Notes: generated by a model from the letters alone, not told the origin. A stretch of 64,000 nucleotides of DNA from Clostridia bacterium (GCA_910576205.1 CAJTHL010000008.1:62001-126000), one strand, 5' to 3'. Shown: positions 25,550 to 34,528, counted from the first letter of the stretch. Numbers and translations are program-made.

Positions 25550-25590
25550 GCCGCGGAACAATGGGAGTGCATTGTTTCGCGGCGTTTCTC
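25550..25590 (+). terminator. Terminator after rhaM
   Basis: GCCGCGGAACAATG (25550-25563) pairs along its full length with CATTGTTTCGCGGC (25570-25583), including one G-U. The following GTTTCTC is only moderately T-rich. It marks the left border of the AT-rich island. Confidence 0.75.
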
Positions 25591-25612
25591 TATAGTTCTC
25601 TGACTGGAACAC

Positions 25613-25641
25613 TTGCAAAAGGCAGATTCCTGTATTAAAAT
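25613..25641 (+). promoter_or_regulatory. Promoter of the HEPN/ATPase island
   Basis: TTGCAA (25613-25618), 17 bp, TAAAAT (25636-25641), directly after the rhaM terminator. It indicates that the two island genes have their own transcript. Confidence 0.65.
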
Positions 25642-25698
25642 GATATTGTTATAGACAAGGATAAATATAATGTGTGTAAAGATGGGGAAAACAAGGGG

Positions 25699-26127
25699 AT
25701 GGGTAAAAGAATTAATGTTACGAGACGGGAGTTTCAAGACAGCTACCGCAGGCATTATAAATTGTATAAGGAAACAGAAGAGAGCGTAAAAACAAGAAGG
25801 CTGATTTTGTTTTATTCAGTAGAATGTGGCCTTAAAAGTTTACTTATGAAAGATTTGGGTAAAAATACCTATGAAGAGTTTTCTGAATGCTGTGGGAGTG
25901 AAAAAAGTGAATTAAGAGGACATAATATAAGCGCAATGCTAAAAGAGCTAAATCCGCAAAGCGATTATTGTCTGAAAAGCATTTTTTTAAAAAGAGGGGG
26001 CGCTGTTCCGCCAAAACAGTATAATGAATTATGGAGATATGGTGCAGCTTCAGCAGACGAAAATGATGAGAAAAGAGCAGAAAAGACATTGGTAAAGATA
26101 GCCGAGTGGATTCATACGAAATTATAG
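25699..26127 (+). CDS. HEPN-like small protein, candidate defence component
   Basis: A protein of about 142 residues from ATG 25699 (preceded by GGGGA). An in-frame GTG at 25672 would add nine residues and cannot be excluded. It appears all-helical. The segment TRRLILFYSVECGLKSLLMKD resembles HEPN-domain proteins, and ELRGHNISAMLKEL carries an Arg/His pair of the kind seen near HEPN RNase sites, though not a textbook Rx4-6H. Codon use is AT-rich, unlike the neighbours. The gene ends 10 bp before the large ATPase gene, so they form one unit. A toxin/RNase role gated by the ATPase is inference. Confidence 0.6.
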   Translation: MGKRINVTRREFQDSYRRHYKLYKETEESVKTRRLILFYSVECGLKSLLMKDLGKNTYEEFSECCGSEKSELRGHNISAMLKELNPQSDYCLKSIFLKRGGAVPPKQYNELWRYGAASADENDEKRAEKTLVKIAEWIHTKL

Positions 26128-26137
26128 GAGATATGTG

Positions 26138-28771
26138 ATGCGTCTGTTTACATGGTATGATATTGAGGTTGAACTTAGAAAAAAAAGAGATATCTGGCCT
26201 TTGTGGTGGAATAGAGTTGATGTTTATAGTGATGAGATAGTTATAAATATCGATGCAGAGAAAAATAATAAAGAAGAAAACGAGAAAGTATTTGATATCA
26301 TATTCGGTAAATTATATGTAAACGGAAAGGTTATGGTTGAATTTGACCAGAAACTATTAGAAATCGTCTATGAAGAAGGGGATGAGTCTGATAGAATAAT
26401 TCCGGTTAAAGCTCCATTATTCAAGGACCTTTATACAAAGGATGAGTGTACGAATATAAAAAACGATTTACCTGGAAGGCCGATTGTGGTATTTCATTCT
26501 TACAAGGGGGGCGTGGGGCGGACGCTGTCCTTGATTTCTCTGGCACGTGAGATATCAGAAATCTATGGAAGGCAGAAAAAGGTACTGGTTATTGACGCTG
26601 ACCTGGAAGCACCGGGATTGACCTGGATGCTGGGGCGGGGAAAAAGTAATGAAAAAATAAGTTATTTTGATGTATTGGAACTGCTTCATTTTAATAACGT
26701 AACGGATGGTTTTGTACAGAATGTTGCAAAGCTTGTAAGCACAAATGTTATTAAAGTAGAAACTGAGAAACTGGAAGTAGAACATTATTTTCTGCCGGTT
26801 TACAGGGAAAAGGACCAGATGATGAATATCTACTCCAGCCCGGAAAAAGTAATTGCTGTACAGAAGAATAAATATATTATAACAGAATTTCTTTCTAGGT
26901 TGGGAACGTGTCTTGGAGTAGATCTTGTTTTGATTGATCTGAGGGCAGGAATTACAGAATTTTCCGCACCATTTTTATTTGATTCCAGAGTTCAGAAATA
27001 TTTTATATCTTCAACTTCCATGCAATCGGTAAAAGGCACAAAACTGATACTAGAGGAAATACAGAGAAAAGTACCAGAGGGGCATGATAACTCTGGATTG
27101 TTGTTGACTATGATTCCAAGAGAAATGGAAGCCGAAACAATAAGCGGCCTGGAAGATGAGTTGGCAGAAAGCATAGAACAGGATTTTAAACCAGAGGATA
27201 TAGCAGGATTAAGGGAGAACTACCTTTATAGGGTTCCGTTTGATTCTGTGTTTGGATCATTGGGTGATTTTCAAGAAATATGTTCTCTGTTAAGGGGAAG
27301 GGTTCTTTCAGATGTTATGGCAAAAATTGCTGATGGGATACTGGGCAAAAATGATGAAGGTGACAATGCAGGTGAGAAATTTTCCCGGGAGGATGTGAAA
27401 GATACAATTATCCGGTTGAATGAAATTACTTCTATGGAAATAACAGCAGAAGGGAAAACGTCTTCACATATGCTGGCAACAGCATCTATACGGGAAATTG
27501 TAAGAGATTTTAAAGATGCAGCTCCTCAGTTGGTAGTATTGGGGGCTAAGGGCTCAGGAAAAACTTACATTTACAAACAGCTGCTTTCCAAAATAACATG
27601 GGAAAATTTTGTAAGTAATGTGGAAGGTGTGGCAGAAAAGGACTGGGAAAGAACGTTTATTTTACCACTTGTTTGTTCTTTAAATATGAAAAAGTTACAT
27701 CCTTTGATACAGGAATGCATTCAAAAATGCAATAAGTCATTTGAAGAGATAAACATAAACCGGGATGTTGTTGACCACAACTATATGAAACTTCTTTCTT
27801 ATACAGAAAAGGAAGTGTCCTTAACAGGATGGATGGAAGTCTGGCAAAGCTTAATGTTGGATATGTTAGGTGGAACTTATCAAAATCTATCTGAACTGGA
27901 TCAATATCTGGAAAGAACAGGGAAACGGCTTTTGTATATTGTAGATGGTTTGGAAGATCTTTTCATGGATTTGCAGAGCCAGAAGCAGGAAACCTGGAGA
28001 TTTGCCATCCGTGCATTATCTCAGAATGTAATGAATTCGTTACGAAATCTACAATTTGGAAATATTGGTATTGTTATATTTGCAAGAAAAGATATGGCAG
28101 AAGAGGCAATAGAAATAAATTTTGACCAATTTCAAAATCAGTACCACAAGTACGAATTGAAGTGGTCACCCACGGAGGCATTGCGCCTGGTGCTCTGGCT
28201 TGCAAAGCAGGCAAATTCTGCTTTGGGAGAAAATATTGATATTTTGAATTCAAGCAGAGAAGCATTGGAAGAACGCCTGGAAATGTTATGGGGGAAAAAG
28301 CTTGGGAAATATGATTCAAAAGAAGCTAATTCTGCGCGATGGATTATTGCGGCGCTTTCGGATTTTTCAAATCAGTTGCAGGCAAGAGACATTGTCAGGT
28401 TTTTGAAGTTTTCCACAAGCACATTTCCAGAGGGAAAGCCGCCATATGAAGACAGGTATATTATGCCCAAGCAAATAAGGGATGCAATTCCGGAGTGCTC
28501 AAGGGGAAAATATAAAGAAATCAGAGACGAAATGAAAGCGGTATACAAGATATTGAAGAAATTTGAAGATATGCCAGAAGGAGAAAAAGAACTTCCACTC
28601 ACCTTGGATAAGATTAGTCTGACAGGAGAAGAAATTGCCCGATTAGAAAACCAGGGGTATTTTATTATGGCGGATAAAAAATATTACTTTCCAGAAATTA
28701 TCAGATTTGCTTTGGGATTTAAATATAAAAAGGGGGCAAGACCCAAAGTTTTGTCTTTGCTGACAAGATAA
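26138..28771 (+). CDS. Large protein with KGGVGRT ParA/MinD-like ATPase fused to a second P-loop NTPase
   Basis: The start ATG 26138 has AGGAG seven bases upstream; GTG 26135 is a poorer choice. The 877-residue cytoplasmic protein has an uncharacterised ~115-residue N-terminal region. A deviant-Walker ParA/MinD-type domain follows: SYKGGVGRT at ~121-129, VLVIDADLEAPG at ~149-160 and DLVLIDLRAG at ~262-271. A second NTPase resembles AAA/STAND or KAP proteins: GAKGSGKT at ~469-476, Walker B LLYIVDGLEDLF at ~598-609 and an arginine-bearing IGIVIFARKD strand. The C-terminal ~100 residues look helical/winged-helix. The sequence is AT-rich. Paired with a HEPN-like gene, it is a defence candidate; no named system is recognised. 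Confidence 0.7.
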   Translation: MRLFTWYDIEVELRKKRDIWPLWWNRVDVYSDEIVINIDAEKNNKEENEKVFDIIFGKLYVNGKVMVEFDQKLLEIVYEEGDESDRIIPVKAPLFKDLYTKDECTNIKNDLPGRPIVVFHSYKGGVGRTLSLISLAREISEIYGRQKKVLVIDADLEAPGLTWMLGRGKSNEKISYFDVLELLHFNNVTDGFVQNVAKLVSTNVIKVETEKLEVEHYFLPVYREKDQMMNIYSSPEKVIAVQKNKYIITEFLSRLGTCLGVDLVLIDLRAGITEFSAPFLFDSRVQKYFISSTSMQSVKGTKLILEEIQRKVPEGHDNSGLLLTMIPREMEAETISGLEDELAESIEQDFKPEDIAGLRENYLYRVPFDSVFGSLGDFQEICSLLRGRVLSDVMAKIADGILGKNDEGDNAGEKFSREDVKDTIIRLNEITSMEITAEGKTSSHMLATASIREIVRDFKDAAPQLVVLGAKGSGKTYIYKQLLSKITWENFVSNVEGVAEKDWERTFILPLVCSLNMKKLHPLIQECIQKCNKSFEEININRDVVDHNYMKLLSYTEKEVSLTGWMEVWQSLMLDMLGGTYQNLSELDQYLERTGKRLLYIVDGLEDLFMDLQSQKQETWRFAIRALSQNVMNSLRNLQFGNIGIVIFARKDMAEEAIEINFDQFQNQYHKYELKWSPTEALRLVLWLAKQANSALGENIDILNSSREALEERLEMLWGKKLGKYDSKEANSARWIIAALSDFSNQLQARDIVRFLKFSTSTFPEGKPPYEDRYIMPKQIRDAIPECSRGKYKEIRDEMKAVYKILKKFEDMPEGEKELPLTLDKISLTGEEIARLENQGYFIMADKKYYFPEIIRFALGFKYKKGARPKVLSLLTR

Positions 28772-28782
28772 GGAGAGAAATC

Positions 28783-30066
28783 ATGGGACACATCACAACC
28801 AGAGACGCCTACAAAAACATGGAGGATCGCATTAACTGGTTCACCCAGGGGGCGCCTGTATCGGATACCTGGTACAAAATCCTGCAGGTTCTGTACACGG
28901 AGAAGGAAGCAAAATGGATGGCAAAGCTGCCTGTGCGGCCGTTTACGGCAAAACGGGCGGCGAAAATATGGAACACTACGGAAAGCCGGGCGGAGAAGTT
29001 TCTTACACACCTGTGCGAGAAGGCACTTCTGGTGGATTCCTACCACGAAGGGGTGCACAAATTTGTGATTCCGCCGCCTATGGCAGGATTTATTGAGTTC
29101 GCCCTTATGCGTACCAGGGGAGATATCGACCAGAAATATCTGAGCGAGCTCTATTATCAGTATATGAATGTGGAGGAGGATTTTGTAAAAGACCTGTTTT
29201 TTGCCACGGAAACACGGCTGGGACGCGTCTATGTACAGGAACCTGTGCTGACCACGGAAAATACCCTGCATATTCTGGATTATGAGCGGGCCAGCCACAT
29301 TGTGGAGGAGGCGGAATATATCGGCCTTGGCACCTGCTATTGCCGTCATAAAATGTTCCATGCGGGGCATCCCTGCGAGATCAACGCGCCCCTGGACGTG
29401 TGTCTGACCTTTGACAACGTGGCCCGCTCCCTGGCGGAGCACGGAGGCTATGCCAGGCTTATAGACAAGGCGGAGGCCATGGACGCCCTGGAACGCTCCT
29501 ATGCCCACAATCTGGTGCAGATCGGTGAAAATGTACGGGAGCATCCGGCGTTTATCTGCAACTGCTGCGGCTGCTGCTGTGAAGCTTTGCAGGCGGCCCG
29601 TAAGTTCAGCCCCATGCAGCCGGTAGCCACCACCAATTATATTCCGGAGGTGGAGGGAGATACCTGCGTGGGCTGCGGGAAATGCGCGAAGGCCTGCCCT
29701 ATCCAGGCCATCTCCATGAAAGAAGGAAAAGACGGAAAGAAAAAGGCGGTTATCAACACGGATATCTGCCTTGGCTGCGGCGTCTGCGCCCACAACTGCC
29801 CCACAAAGGCGCTGGAATTAAAGCGCAGGCCCATCCAGGTAATCACGCCGGTAAACAGTACTCACCGCTTTGTGCTACAGGCTATTGAAAAGGGAACCCT
29901 CCAGAATCTGATCTTCGACAATCAGGCCTTTGCCAACCACAGGGCCATGGCGGCGGTCTTTGGGGTGATCCTAAAGCTTCCGCCGCTGAAGCAGGCCCTG
30001 GCCAGCAAACAGTTTAAGTCCATATACCTGGATAAACTGCTGTCCTCCCGGCTCAATAAGGCATAA
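28783..30066 (+). CDS. 4Fe-4S dicluster ferredoxin-type protein with winged-helix N-terminus
   Basis: A 427-residue protein. The N-terminal ~110 residues look like a winged-helix region. The middle has clustered cysteines (GLGTCYCRHKMFHAG, FICNCCGCCCEA) that could bind a further metal cluster. The C-terminal part has two classical [4Fe-4S] motifs, CVGCGKCAKACP and CLGCGVCAHNCP. Similar proteins are annotated as ferredoxins of unknown redox partner in Clostridia. It lies 11 bp after the AT-rich ATPase gene but has the GC-richer composition of the host, so the island seems to have been placed directly upstream of it. A terminator follows. Confidence 0.8.
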   Translation: MGHITTRDAYKNMEDRINWFTQGAPVSDTWYKILQVLYTEKEAKWMAKLPVRPFTAKRAAKIWNTTESRAEKFLTHLCEKALLVDSYHEGVHKFVIPPPMAGFIEFALMRTRGDIDQKYLSELYYQYMNVEEDFVKDLFFATETRLGRVYVQEPVLTTENTLHILDYERASHIVEEAEYIGLGTCYCRHKMFHAGHPCEINAPLDVCLTFDNVARSLAEHGGYARLIDKAEAMDALERSYAHNLVQIGENVREHPAFICNCCGCCCEALQAARKFSPMQPVATTNYIPEVEGDTCVGCGKCAKACPIQAISMKEGKDGKKKAVINTDICLGCGVCAHNCPTKALELKRRPIQVITPVNSTHRFVLQAIEKGTLQNLIFDNQAFANHRAMAAVFGVILKLPPLKQALASKQFKSIYLDKLLSSRLNKA

Positions 30067-30092
30067 AGGAAAAGGCGTCTTTGTATAAGATT

Positions 30093-30122
30093 ACGGTATA
30101 GTCATAAGGGCTATGCCGTTTT
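30093..30122 (+). terminator. Terminator after the ferredoxin-type gene
   Basis: ACGGTATAG (30093-30101) pairs with CTATGCCGT (30111-30119) with one U-G pair, followed by TTTTCTGTT. Confidence 0.7.
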
Positions 30123-30161
30123 CTGTTCAGAAGCAGGAATTTTCATTTGCAGGATCTTCCT

Positions 30162-31601
30162 TTATAAAATTTCTTTAGATTTCCGCTTCTTCATCTGCCC
30201 CTCATAATCCTTTAAGGACCGGATTGCCTGGGGAGCCAGGGGAATAAGGGCAATCATATTAAATATCGTCATAAGGCCGACGCCCAGGTCGCCTAAGTCC
30301 CAGACAAAGGTGTAGGCCGCCAGGCCGCCGATAAAGAGCATAATCAACGCCAGGATTTTGTACAAGGTCTGGGAAAGCCAGTTGTCACCAAAGAGATAGG
30401 CCACATTGGGACGGGCGTAAAACAGGATTCCAATAAAGGTGGAAAAGCTGAACAGCCACAGGATGGCAGCGATAAAGATCACGCCGAACTCACCCAGGTG
30501 ATACTGCATGGCGGCCTGCAGAAGATCCATGCCGGCGAGGCCGTCGGTGAAGCTGGCCGGGGCCAGCAGCATAATCATGGCGGAGCAGCTACAGATTACA
30601 ATGGTGTCAATGAACACGCCCAGAGCCTGGAGAAGCCCTTCTTTGGCGGGATGGCTGATATCCGCCGCCGCGGCCGCGCAGGGAGCGGAGCCGGAGCCTG
30701 CCTCGTTGGAAAAGAGCCCCCGCTTGGCGCCGTTCATAATCACTGCGCCGATTCCACCGGCCACGGCCTGGCGTAGACCAAAGGCTTCCGCGAAGATTTT
30801 CTCAAATACGGAGGGGATCAGGGGGATGTTTTTCAGAATGATAAATACCGTAATCACAAAATAGAGGACTGCCATAATGGGAACTATAACGTCCAGCACC
30901 TTTACGGTGGCATTTTTCCGCAATACGATGACGGCCGCAATGACCACCAGAATCACCGTGGTGTAGACAGGGGGAACCTGAAAGGCATTCTCAAACGCGG
31001 AGGAAACCGAATTGCTGATAACCTGGCTGATGCCGCACCAGCAGATCAGACCGGAGACGGCAAAGAGTATGGCAATGACAGAACGCTTGCGTTTGCTGTC
31101 CTTTTTTATAAAGAAATGATGGATATAGTAGGCGGGTCCGCCCCGGAAACCACCGTAGAGGGGATCCTTTTCTTTGTGAAGCTGGGCCAGGGTGGCCTCC
31201 ACAAAGGCCGTGGAGGAGCCAAGAAGGGCAATAAGCCACATCCAGAATACGGCTCCTGCGCCGCCTGCGGAAATGGCGGCGACAACGCCCACCAGGTTTC
31301 CCATGCCTACCCGGGTGGCCGTGGACACAAAGAGGGCCTGGAGGCCGGAGATGGCGTCCTTGTGGGTGACGTCCCGTTTTTCCACCGTAATCCGCAGCAT
31401 TTCCGGGAAGAGGCGGAAGGGGAGGAACCTGGTCCGAACGGTAAAATAAATTCCCGAGGGAATGAGAATTAAGATCAGCAGGGAAAGGCCAAGGGAGCTT
31501 CCGCCGGGAAGAGGGATGGTAATAAGGTCTCCCCAGAGGATGTCGAATACAGTGTAAAAAATCCGGGTGATAAAATTGCCGATTGCTTCAAAGACAGGCA
31601 T
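30162..31601 (-). CDS. Sodium:alanine (AGCS-family) symporter
   Basis: A 479-residue inner-membrane transporter of the AGCS family, which imports alanine or glycine with Na+. About ten hydrophobic helices are visible. Diagnostic segments are STATRVGMGNLVGVVAAISAGGAGAVFWMW, YGGFRGGPAYYIHHF and RGLFSNEAGSGSAPCAAAAADISHP. The ribosome site AAGGAG precedes the ATG. It is divergent from the LysR gene at 31823 across a 222-bp gap that holds a palindrome, and that LysR probably controls it. The amino acid transported is inferred only from the family. Confidence 0.92.
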   Translation of the reverse strand: MPVFEAIGNFITRIFYTVFDILWGDLITIPLPGGSSLGLSLLILILIPSGIYFTVRTRFLPFRLFPEMLRITVEKRDVTHKDAISGLQALFVSTATRVGMGNLVGVVAAISAGGAGAVFWMWLIALLGSSTAFVEATLAQLHKEKDPLYGGFRGGPAYYIHHFFIKKDSKRKRSVIAILFAVSGLICWCGISQVISNSVSSAFENAFQVPPVYTTVILVVIAAVIVLRKNATVKVLDVIVPIMAVLYFVITVFIILKNIPLIPSVFEKIFAEAFGLRQAVAGGIGAVIMNGAKRGLFSNEAGSGSAPCAAAAADISHPAKEGLLQALGVFIDTIVICSCSAMIMLLAPASFTDGLAGMDLLQAAMQYHLGEFGVIFIAAILWLFSFSTFIGILFYARPNVAYLFGDNWLSQTLYKILALIMLFIGGLAAYTFVWDLGDLGVGLMTIFNMIALIPLAPQAIRSLKDYEGQMKKRKSKEIL

Positions 31602-31766
31602 GGGAGGTTCTCCTTTGTTTTGGATTAAATCGTGTGTTTTTCCTGTAACCGGATGTCCGGCTGTCTGTGTCAGACGGACAAACAGATAATAGAATATTGT
31701 TTTTTCTCTAGGTTTAGTATATAGTAGTAAAGAAAATTTGTAAAATTGATAGATACAATTAAATGA

Positions 31767-31781
31767 ATCGAAATATTCGAT
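31767..31781. promoter_or_regulatory. Palindromic candidate LysR operator
   Basis: ATCGAA-ATA-TTCGAT lies in the divergent AGCS/LysR intergenic region. Six-base arms with a three-base centre suit a LysR-type site for autoregulation or control of the symporter. Confidence 0.5.
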
Positions 31782-31822
31782 AAAAGGTTTGGAATATTAT
31801 CCGGACAGAGGGGGAGGGCGTT

Positions 31823-32731
31823 ATGGATATTAAGAATCTGATTACTTTTACCCATGTGGCGGAGCTGGGGAGCTTTACGAAGGCGGGGGAGGCGCTGGGG
31901 TTTTCCCAGTCTACGGTTTCTTTTCAGATTAAGCAGCTGGAGACAGAGCTTAAGGCCCGGCTTTTTGACAGGATTAACCATACGGTGGTGCTGACGGAGA
32001 AGGGACGGGAAGTGCTGGAGTATGCCCATCGGGTGGGGAGACTGACCCAGGAGCTGAAGGAGTCTATGCGGGAGACGGAGACTGTGTCCGGGCATATCCG
32101 GCTGGCTATGCCGGATTCTCTCTGTGAGTCTATGCTGGGAGGGAAGTTTCATACGTTCCGGGAGCGGTATCCTGGGATTACCTTAAAGATCGTGGCGGCC
32201 GGTACGGAGGAAATGTTCCGCCTGCTGAATCACAATGAGGTGGACGCGATTCTGACCCTGGACAACCATATTTATAATACGGAGTATGTGATCGTCCGTG
32301 AGGAGCGGGCAGAGATGCATTTTGTGGCCGGGGCAAAATGCCCTCTGGGAAAGAGGAAATCCATCTCAATCCAGGAGTTAACAAAGCACCCGTTTATCCT
32401 TACGGAGAAAAATATGAGTTACCGGAGGCTGATGGATGAAAGGCTGGCGGAATTGTCCCTGGAGGTACAGCCGATTCTGGAGATCGGTACGACGAATCTG
32501 ATCTGTCCTCTGGTGGAGCAGGGAGTGGGGATTTCTTTTCTGCCAGATTATGTGACGGAAGCTTTGGTGAGGGAAGGGAAAATGACGCGCCTCAAGGTGG
32601 CGGATTTTGAGATTCATGTGTGGAAGCAGCTTCTCTATCATAGGGACAAATGGGTTTCGCCCCAGATGCAGTCTGTCCTGCAATACTGTGTGGACAGGGA
32701 ATTTTCAAAAAAGCCGGAGCTAAAGATCTGA
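31823..32731 (+). CDS. LysR-family transcriptional regulator
   Basis: A 302-residue LTTR. The N-terminal winged helix-turn-helix is MDIKNLITFTHVAELGSFTKAGEALGFSQSTVSFQIKQLE, given here as the region at residues 1-40. The C-terminal two-lobed effector domain runs from about residue 90 (GHIRLAMPDSLCESML) to the end. The ribosome site GGGAGGG precedes ATG 31823. It is divergent from the AGCS symporter and likely activates or represses it in response to a small amino-acid-like ligand. The ligand is unknown. Confidence 0.92.
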   Translation: MDIKNLITFTHVAELGSFTKAGEALGFSQSTVSFQIKQLETELKARLFDRINHTVVLTEKGREVLEYAHRVGRLTQELKESMRETETVSGHIRLAMPDSLCESMLGGKFHTFRERYPGITLKIVAAGTEEMFRLLNHNEVDAILTLDNHIYNTEYVIVREERAEMHFVAGAKCPLGKRKSISIQELTKHPFILTEKNMSYRRLMDERLAELSLEVQPILEIGTTNLICPLVEQGVGISFLPDYVTEALVREGKMTRLKVADFEIHVWKQLLYHRDKWVSPQMQSVLQYCVDREFSKKPELKI

Positions 32732-32750
32732 CAGAGGAAATGGAGCATGT

Positions 32751-32789
32751 GGGAAAGCCTGTGAAAGACAGCAGGCTCTCCCCTTTTTT
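32751..32789 (+). terminator. Terminator after the LysR gene
   Basis: GGGA-A-AGCCTG (32751-32761) pairs with CAGGCT-C-TCCC (32772-32782) with one A/C mismatch. TTTTTT occupies 32784-32789. Confidence 0.75.
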
Positions 32790-32798
32790 CTGAAAACC

Positions 32799-32842
32799 GG
32801 CGGCTTTCTCCGGTATGGTATTTTCCGGAAAATAGAGCCGCC
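32799..32842 (-). terminator. Terminator of the SSS symporter gene (minus strand)
   Basis: GGCGGCT (32799-32805) pairs with AGCCGCC (32836-32842), with CCGG repeats within the loop. On the minus strand the stem is followed by GGTTTTC, a weak T-tract. Confidence 0.5.
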
Positions 32843-32859
32843 AAAGCCATTTTCTGCGA

Positions 32860-34287
32860 TTACGCCTTCCTGGCCGATTCGTCCACCACGGCCATCTGCT
32901 CTTTTGTGGGCTTCTTTCCAAAGAACATGCCGATAAGATAGCCGATTCCTGCAATAGGAAGACCTACTACTGCCACATGGATGCCGTAGGGACTTCCCAG
33001 GGCTACCCAGATCAGCACCGCGATAATCCCAAGGCCCAGGGAGAGGTTTGCGGCTGTGGAGCCGCCCTTCTTTGTGTAGAGGCCGGCAAAGAGGGAGATG
33101 GCGATGAGGGCGTTGATGGTATAGGTGACAAACATCATGGAGATGATAGTCTCAAAGAACTGGGTGATTGCCAGGGCTAAGAGGGTCAGAGCCACGATGG
33201 ATACCCTGGAAACCAGGAGAAGCTCTTTGTCGCTGGCGTCCTTCTTGATTCTGCCCCGGTACAGGTCGTTGGTGATGCAGATAGAGGCGGACAGAAGGGA
33301 AGAGTTGGCTGTGGTCAGCACGGCGGAGACAATGGCCGCCACGTAGACGATGGATACAGCCGGGCTCATATACAGGTTCAGCATGGTTCCGATAACGGAG
33401 TCGCCGATAGTCTCATTTTTCAGAAGGACATTGGCGGACATACCGATAATGGGAACAAACACGGCGAAGGCCAGGGTAATGAAAATCACGTACATCAGCA
33501 GGCCCCGTTTGGCCTCCTTCACGGTTTTCACGGAATTAATACGGGATACATAGCCGGACTGCAGCGCCATATGCATGCCGAAGCTGGAAACAAAGGTTCC
33601 CAGGATGGTGATAAAGGAACAGCCGTTGGCAGTACTGAAAATGCTCATTTTTTCGGGTCCTGCAGCAGCGGCAATGGCGCTAAAGCCTCCCGCCTGTTTC
33701 GTAAATACCAGGACGCCGACGGAAAGGCCGATAAAGATGATGATGCCCTGGATGGCGTCTGTGACAGCCACGCCTTTGTATCCTCCAAGGGCGGCGGTCA
33801 GAATAAAGAGCACCACGGCCAGCCCAAGAGCCACGGGACGGGACAGTCCCACATAGGTGGTGGTCATGGCGGCAAAGGTATTCATCATGGCGGCCGCCAT
33901 ACCGATTTCGGCGATCATTACCACGATGGAGGACAAAAGGCGGGTGTTCTCCCCGTAGCGGCGGGTCATAATATCCGTGGTGGAAATCTGGCGCATGTTA
34001 AAAATGCGGCCGCAGATAAAATAATAGATAATGCCTACCAGGGAAACCTGGATGGGAATCCAGATCCAGATCATGCCCTGGGAATAGAAATTTCCCACAT
34101 AGGCCACCATGGTAGCGCCGCCGCAGAAGGTTGAAAACAAGGTGCCTGCCATAATAAAGAACGGGATTTTCCCGCCTCCGATGGCGAAATCCTTGAAGGT
34201 TTTGTCATTGCGGCCGCAGTACATTGCGATCAGCGTGATAATAAGAATGTAGATAAGGATGGCGATTATTTTTCCGGTTGCTTGCAT
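32860..34287 (-). CDS. Sodium:solute symporter (SSS family)
   Basis: The start at 34287 follows GGAGGGAGTT; an in-frame ATG 33 bp upstream has no site. The 475-residue membrane protein has about 13 helices. Family features are KTFKDFAIGGGKIPFFIMAGTLFSTFCGG near the N-terminus, VAVTDAIQGIIIFIGLSVGV, and ANSSLLSASICITNDLYR, the region that contributes to Na+ binding. SSS members carry sugars, amino acids, pantothenate, proline or sialic acid. The substrate is not readable. It is divergent from the LysR gene at 34529; a C69-type hydrolase behind that gene suggests an amino acid or peptide-derived substrate. Confidence 0.9.
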   Translation of the reverse strand: MQATGKIIAILIYILIITLIAMYCGRNDKTFKDFAIGGGKIPFFIMAGTLFSTFCGGATMVAYVGNFYSQGMIWIWIPIQVSLVGIIYYFICGRIFNMRQISTTDIMTRRYGENTRLLSSIVVMIAEIGMAAAMMNTFAAMTTTYVGLSRPVALGLAVVLFILTAALGGYKGVAVTDAIQGIIIFIGLSVGVLVFTKQAGGFSAIAAAAGPEKMSIFSTANGCSFITILGTFVSSFGMHMALQSGYVSRINSVKTVKEAKRGLLMYVIFITLAFAVFVPIIGMSANVLLKNETIGDSVIGTMLNLYMSPAVSIVYVAAIVSAVLTTANSSLLSASICITNDLYRGRIKKDASDKELLLVSRVSIVALTLLALAITQFFETIISMMFVTYTINALIAISLFAGLYTKKGGSTAANLSLGLGIIAVLIWVALGSPYGIHVAVVGLPIAGIGYLIGMFFGKKPTKEQMAVVDESARKA

Positions 34288-34462
34288 AACTCCCTCCATT
34301 CTGCGCATGCTCCGGGGCAATGCGTGTGCTGTAAGTGAAATGGTATCATTGGTTTGCTGGTTATAACCTATTATCTACTTTAACAAATATGGGAATTTAT
34401 GAAAAGTATTTATTTTCGATAGGTGTTATGCACAAAATGAATACATTTTTAAGAAAAAAATA

Positions 34463-34491
34463 TTGCACATTCCATAAAAAACAGGTATTCT
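34463..34491 (+). promoter_or_regulatory. Promoter of the second LysR gene
   Basis: TTGCAC (34463-34468), 17 bp, TATTCT (34486-34491). A second TGCACA occurs 34 bp upstream and may be part of the LysR binding region. Confidence 0.5.
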
Positions 34492-34528
34492 GACAGGGAA
34501 GGTTTCTCTGTGGGGAAGGAGGGTTTGT

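Noticed and set aside
24769-25755. 328-codon minus-strand frame across the UroD-fold gene, rhaM and the island border
   Set aside because: It spans two well-supported plus-strand genes and their terminator, and has no domain.
33571-34134. 187-codon plus-strand frame
   Set aside because: It is antisense to the SSS symporter, which has clear membrane and family features.
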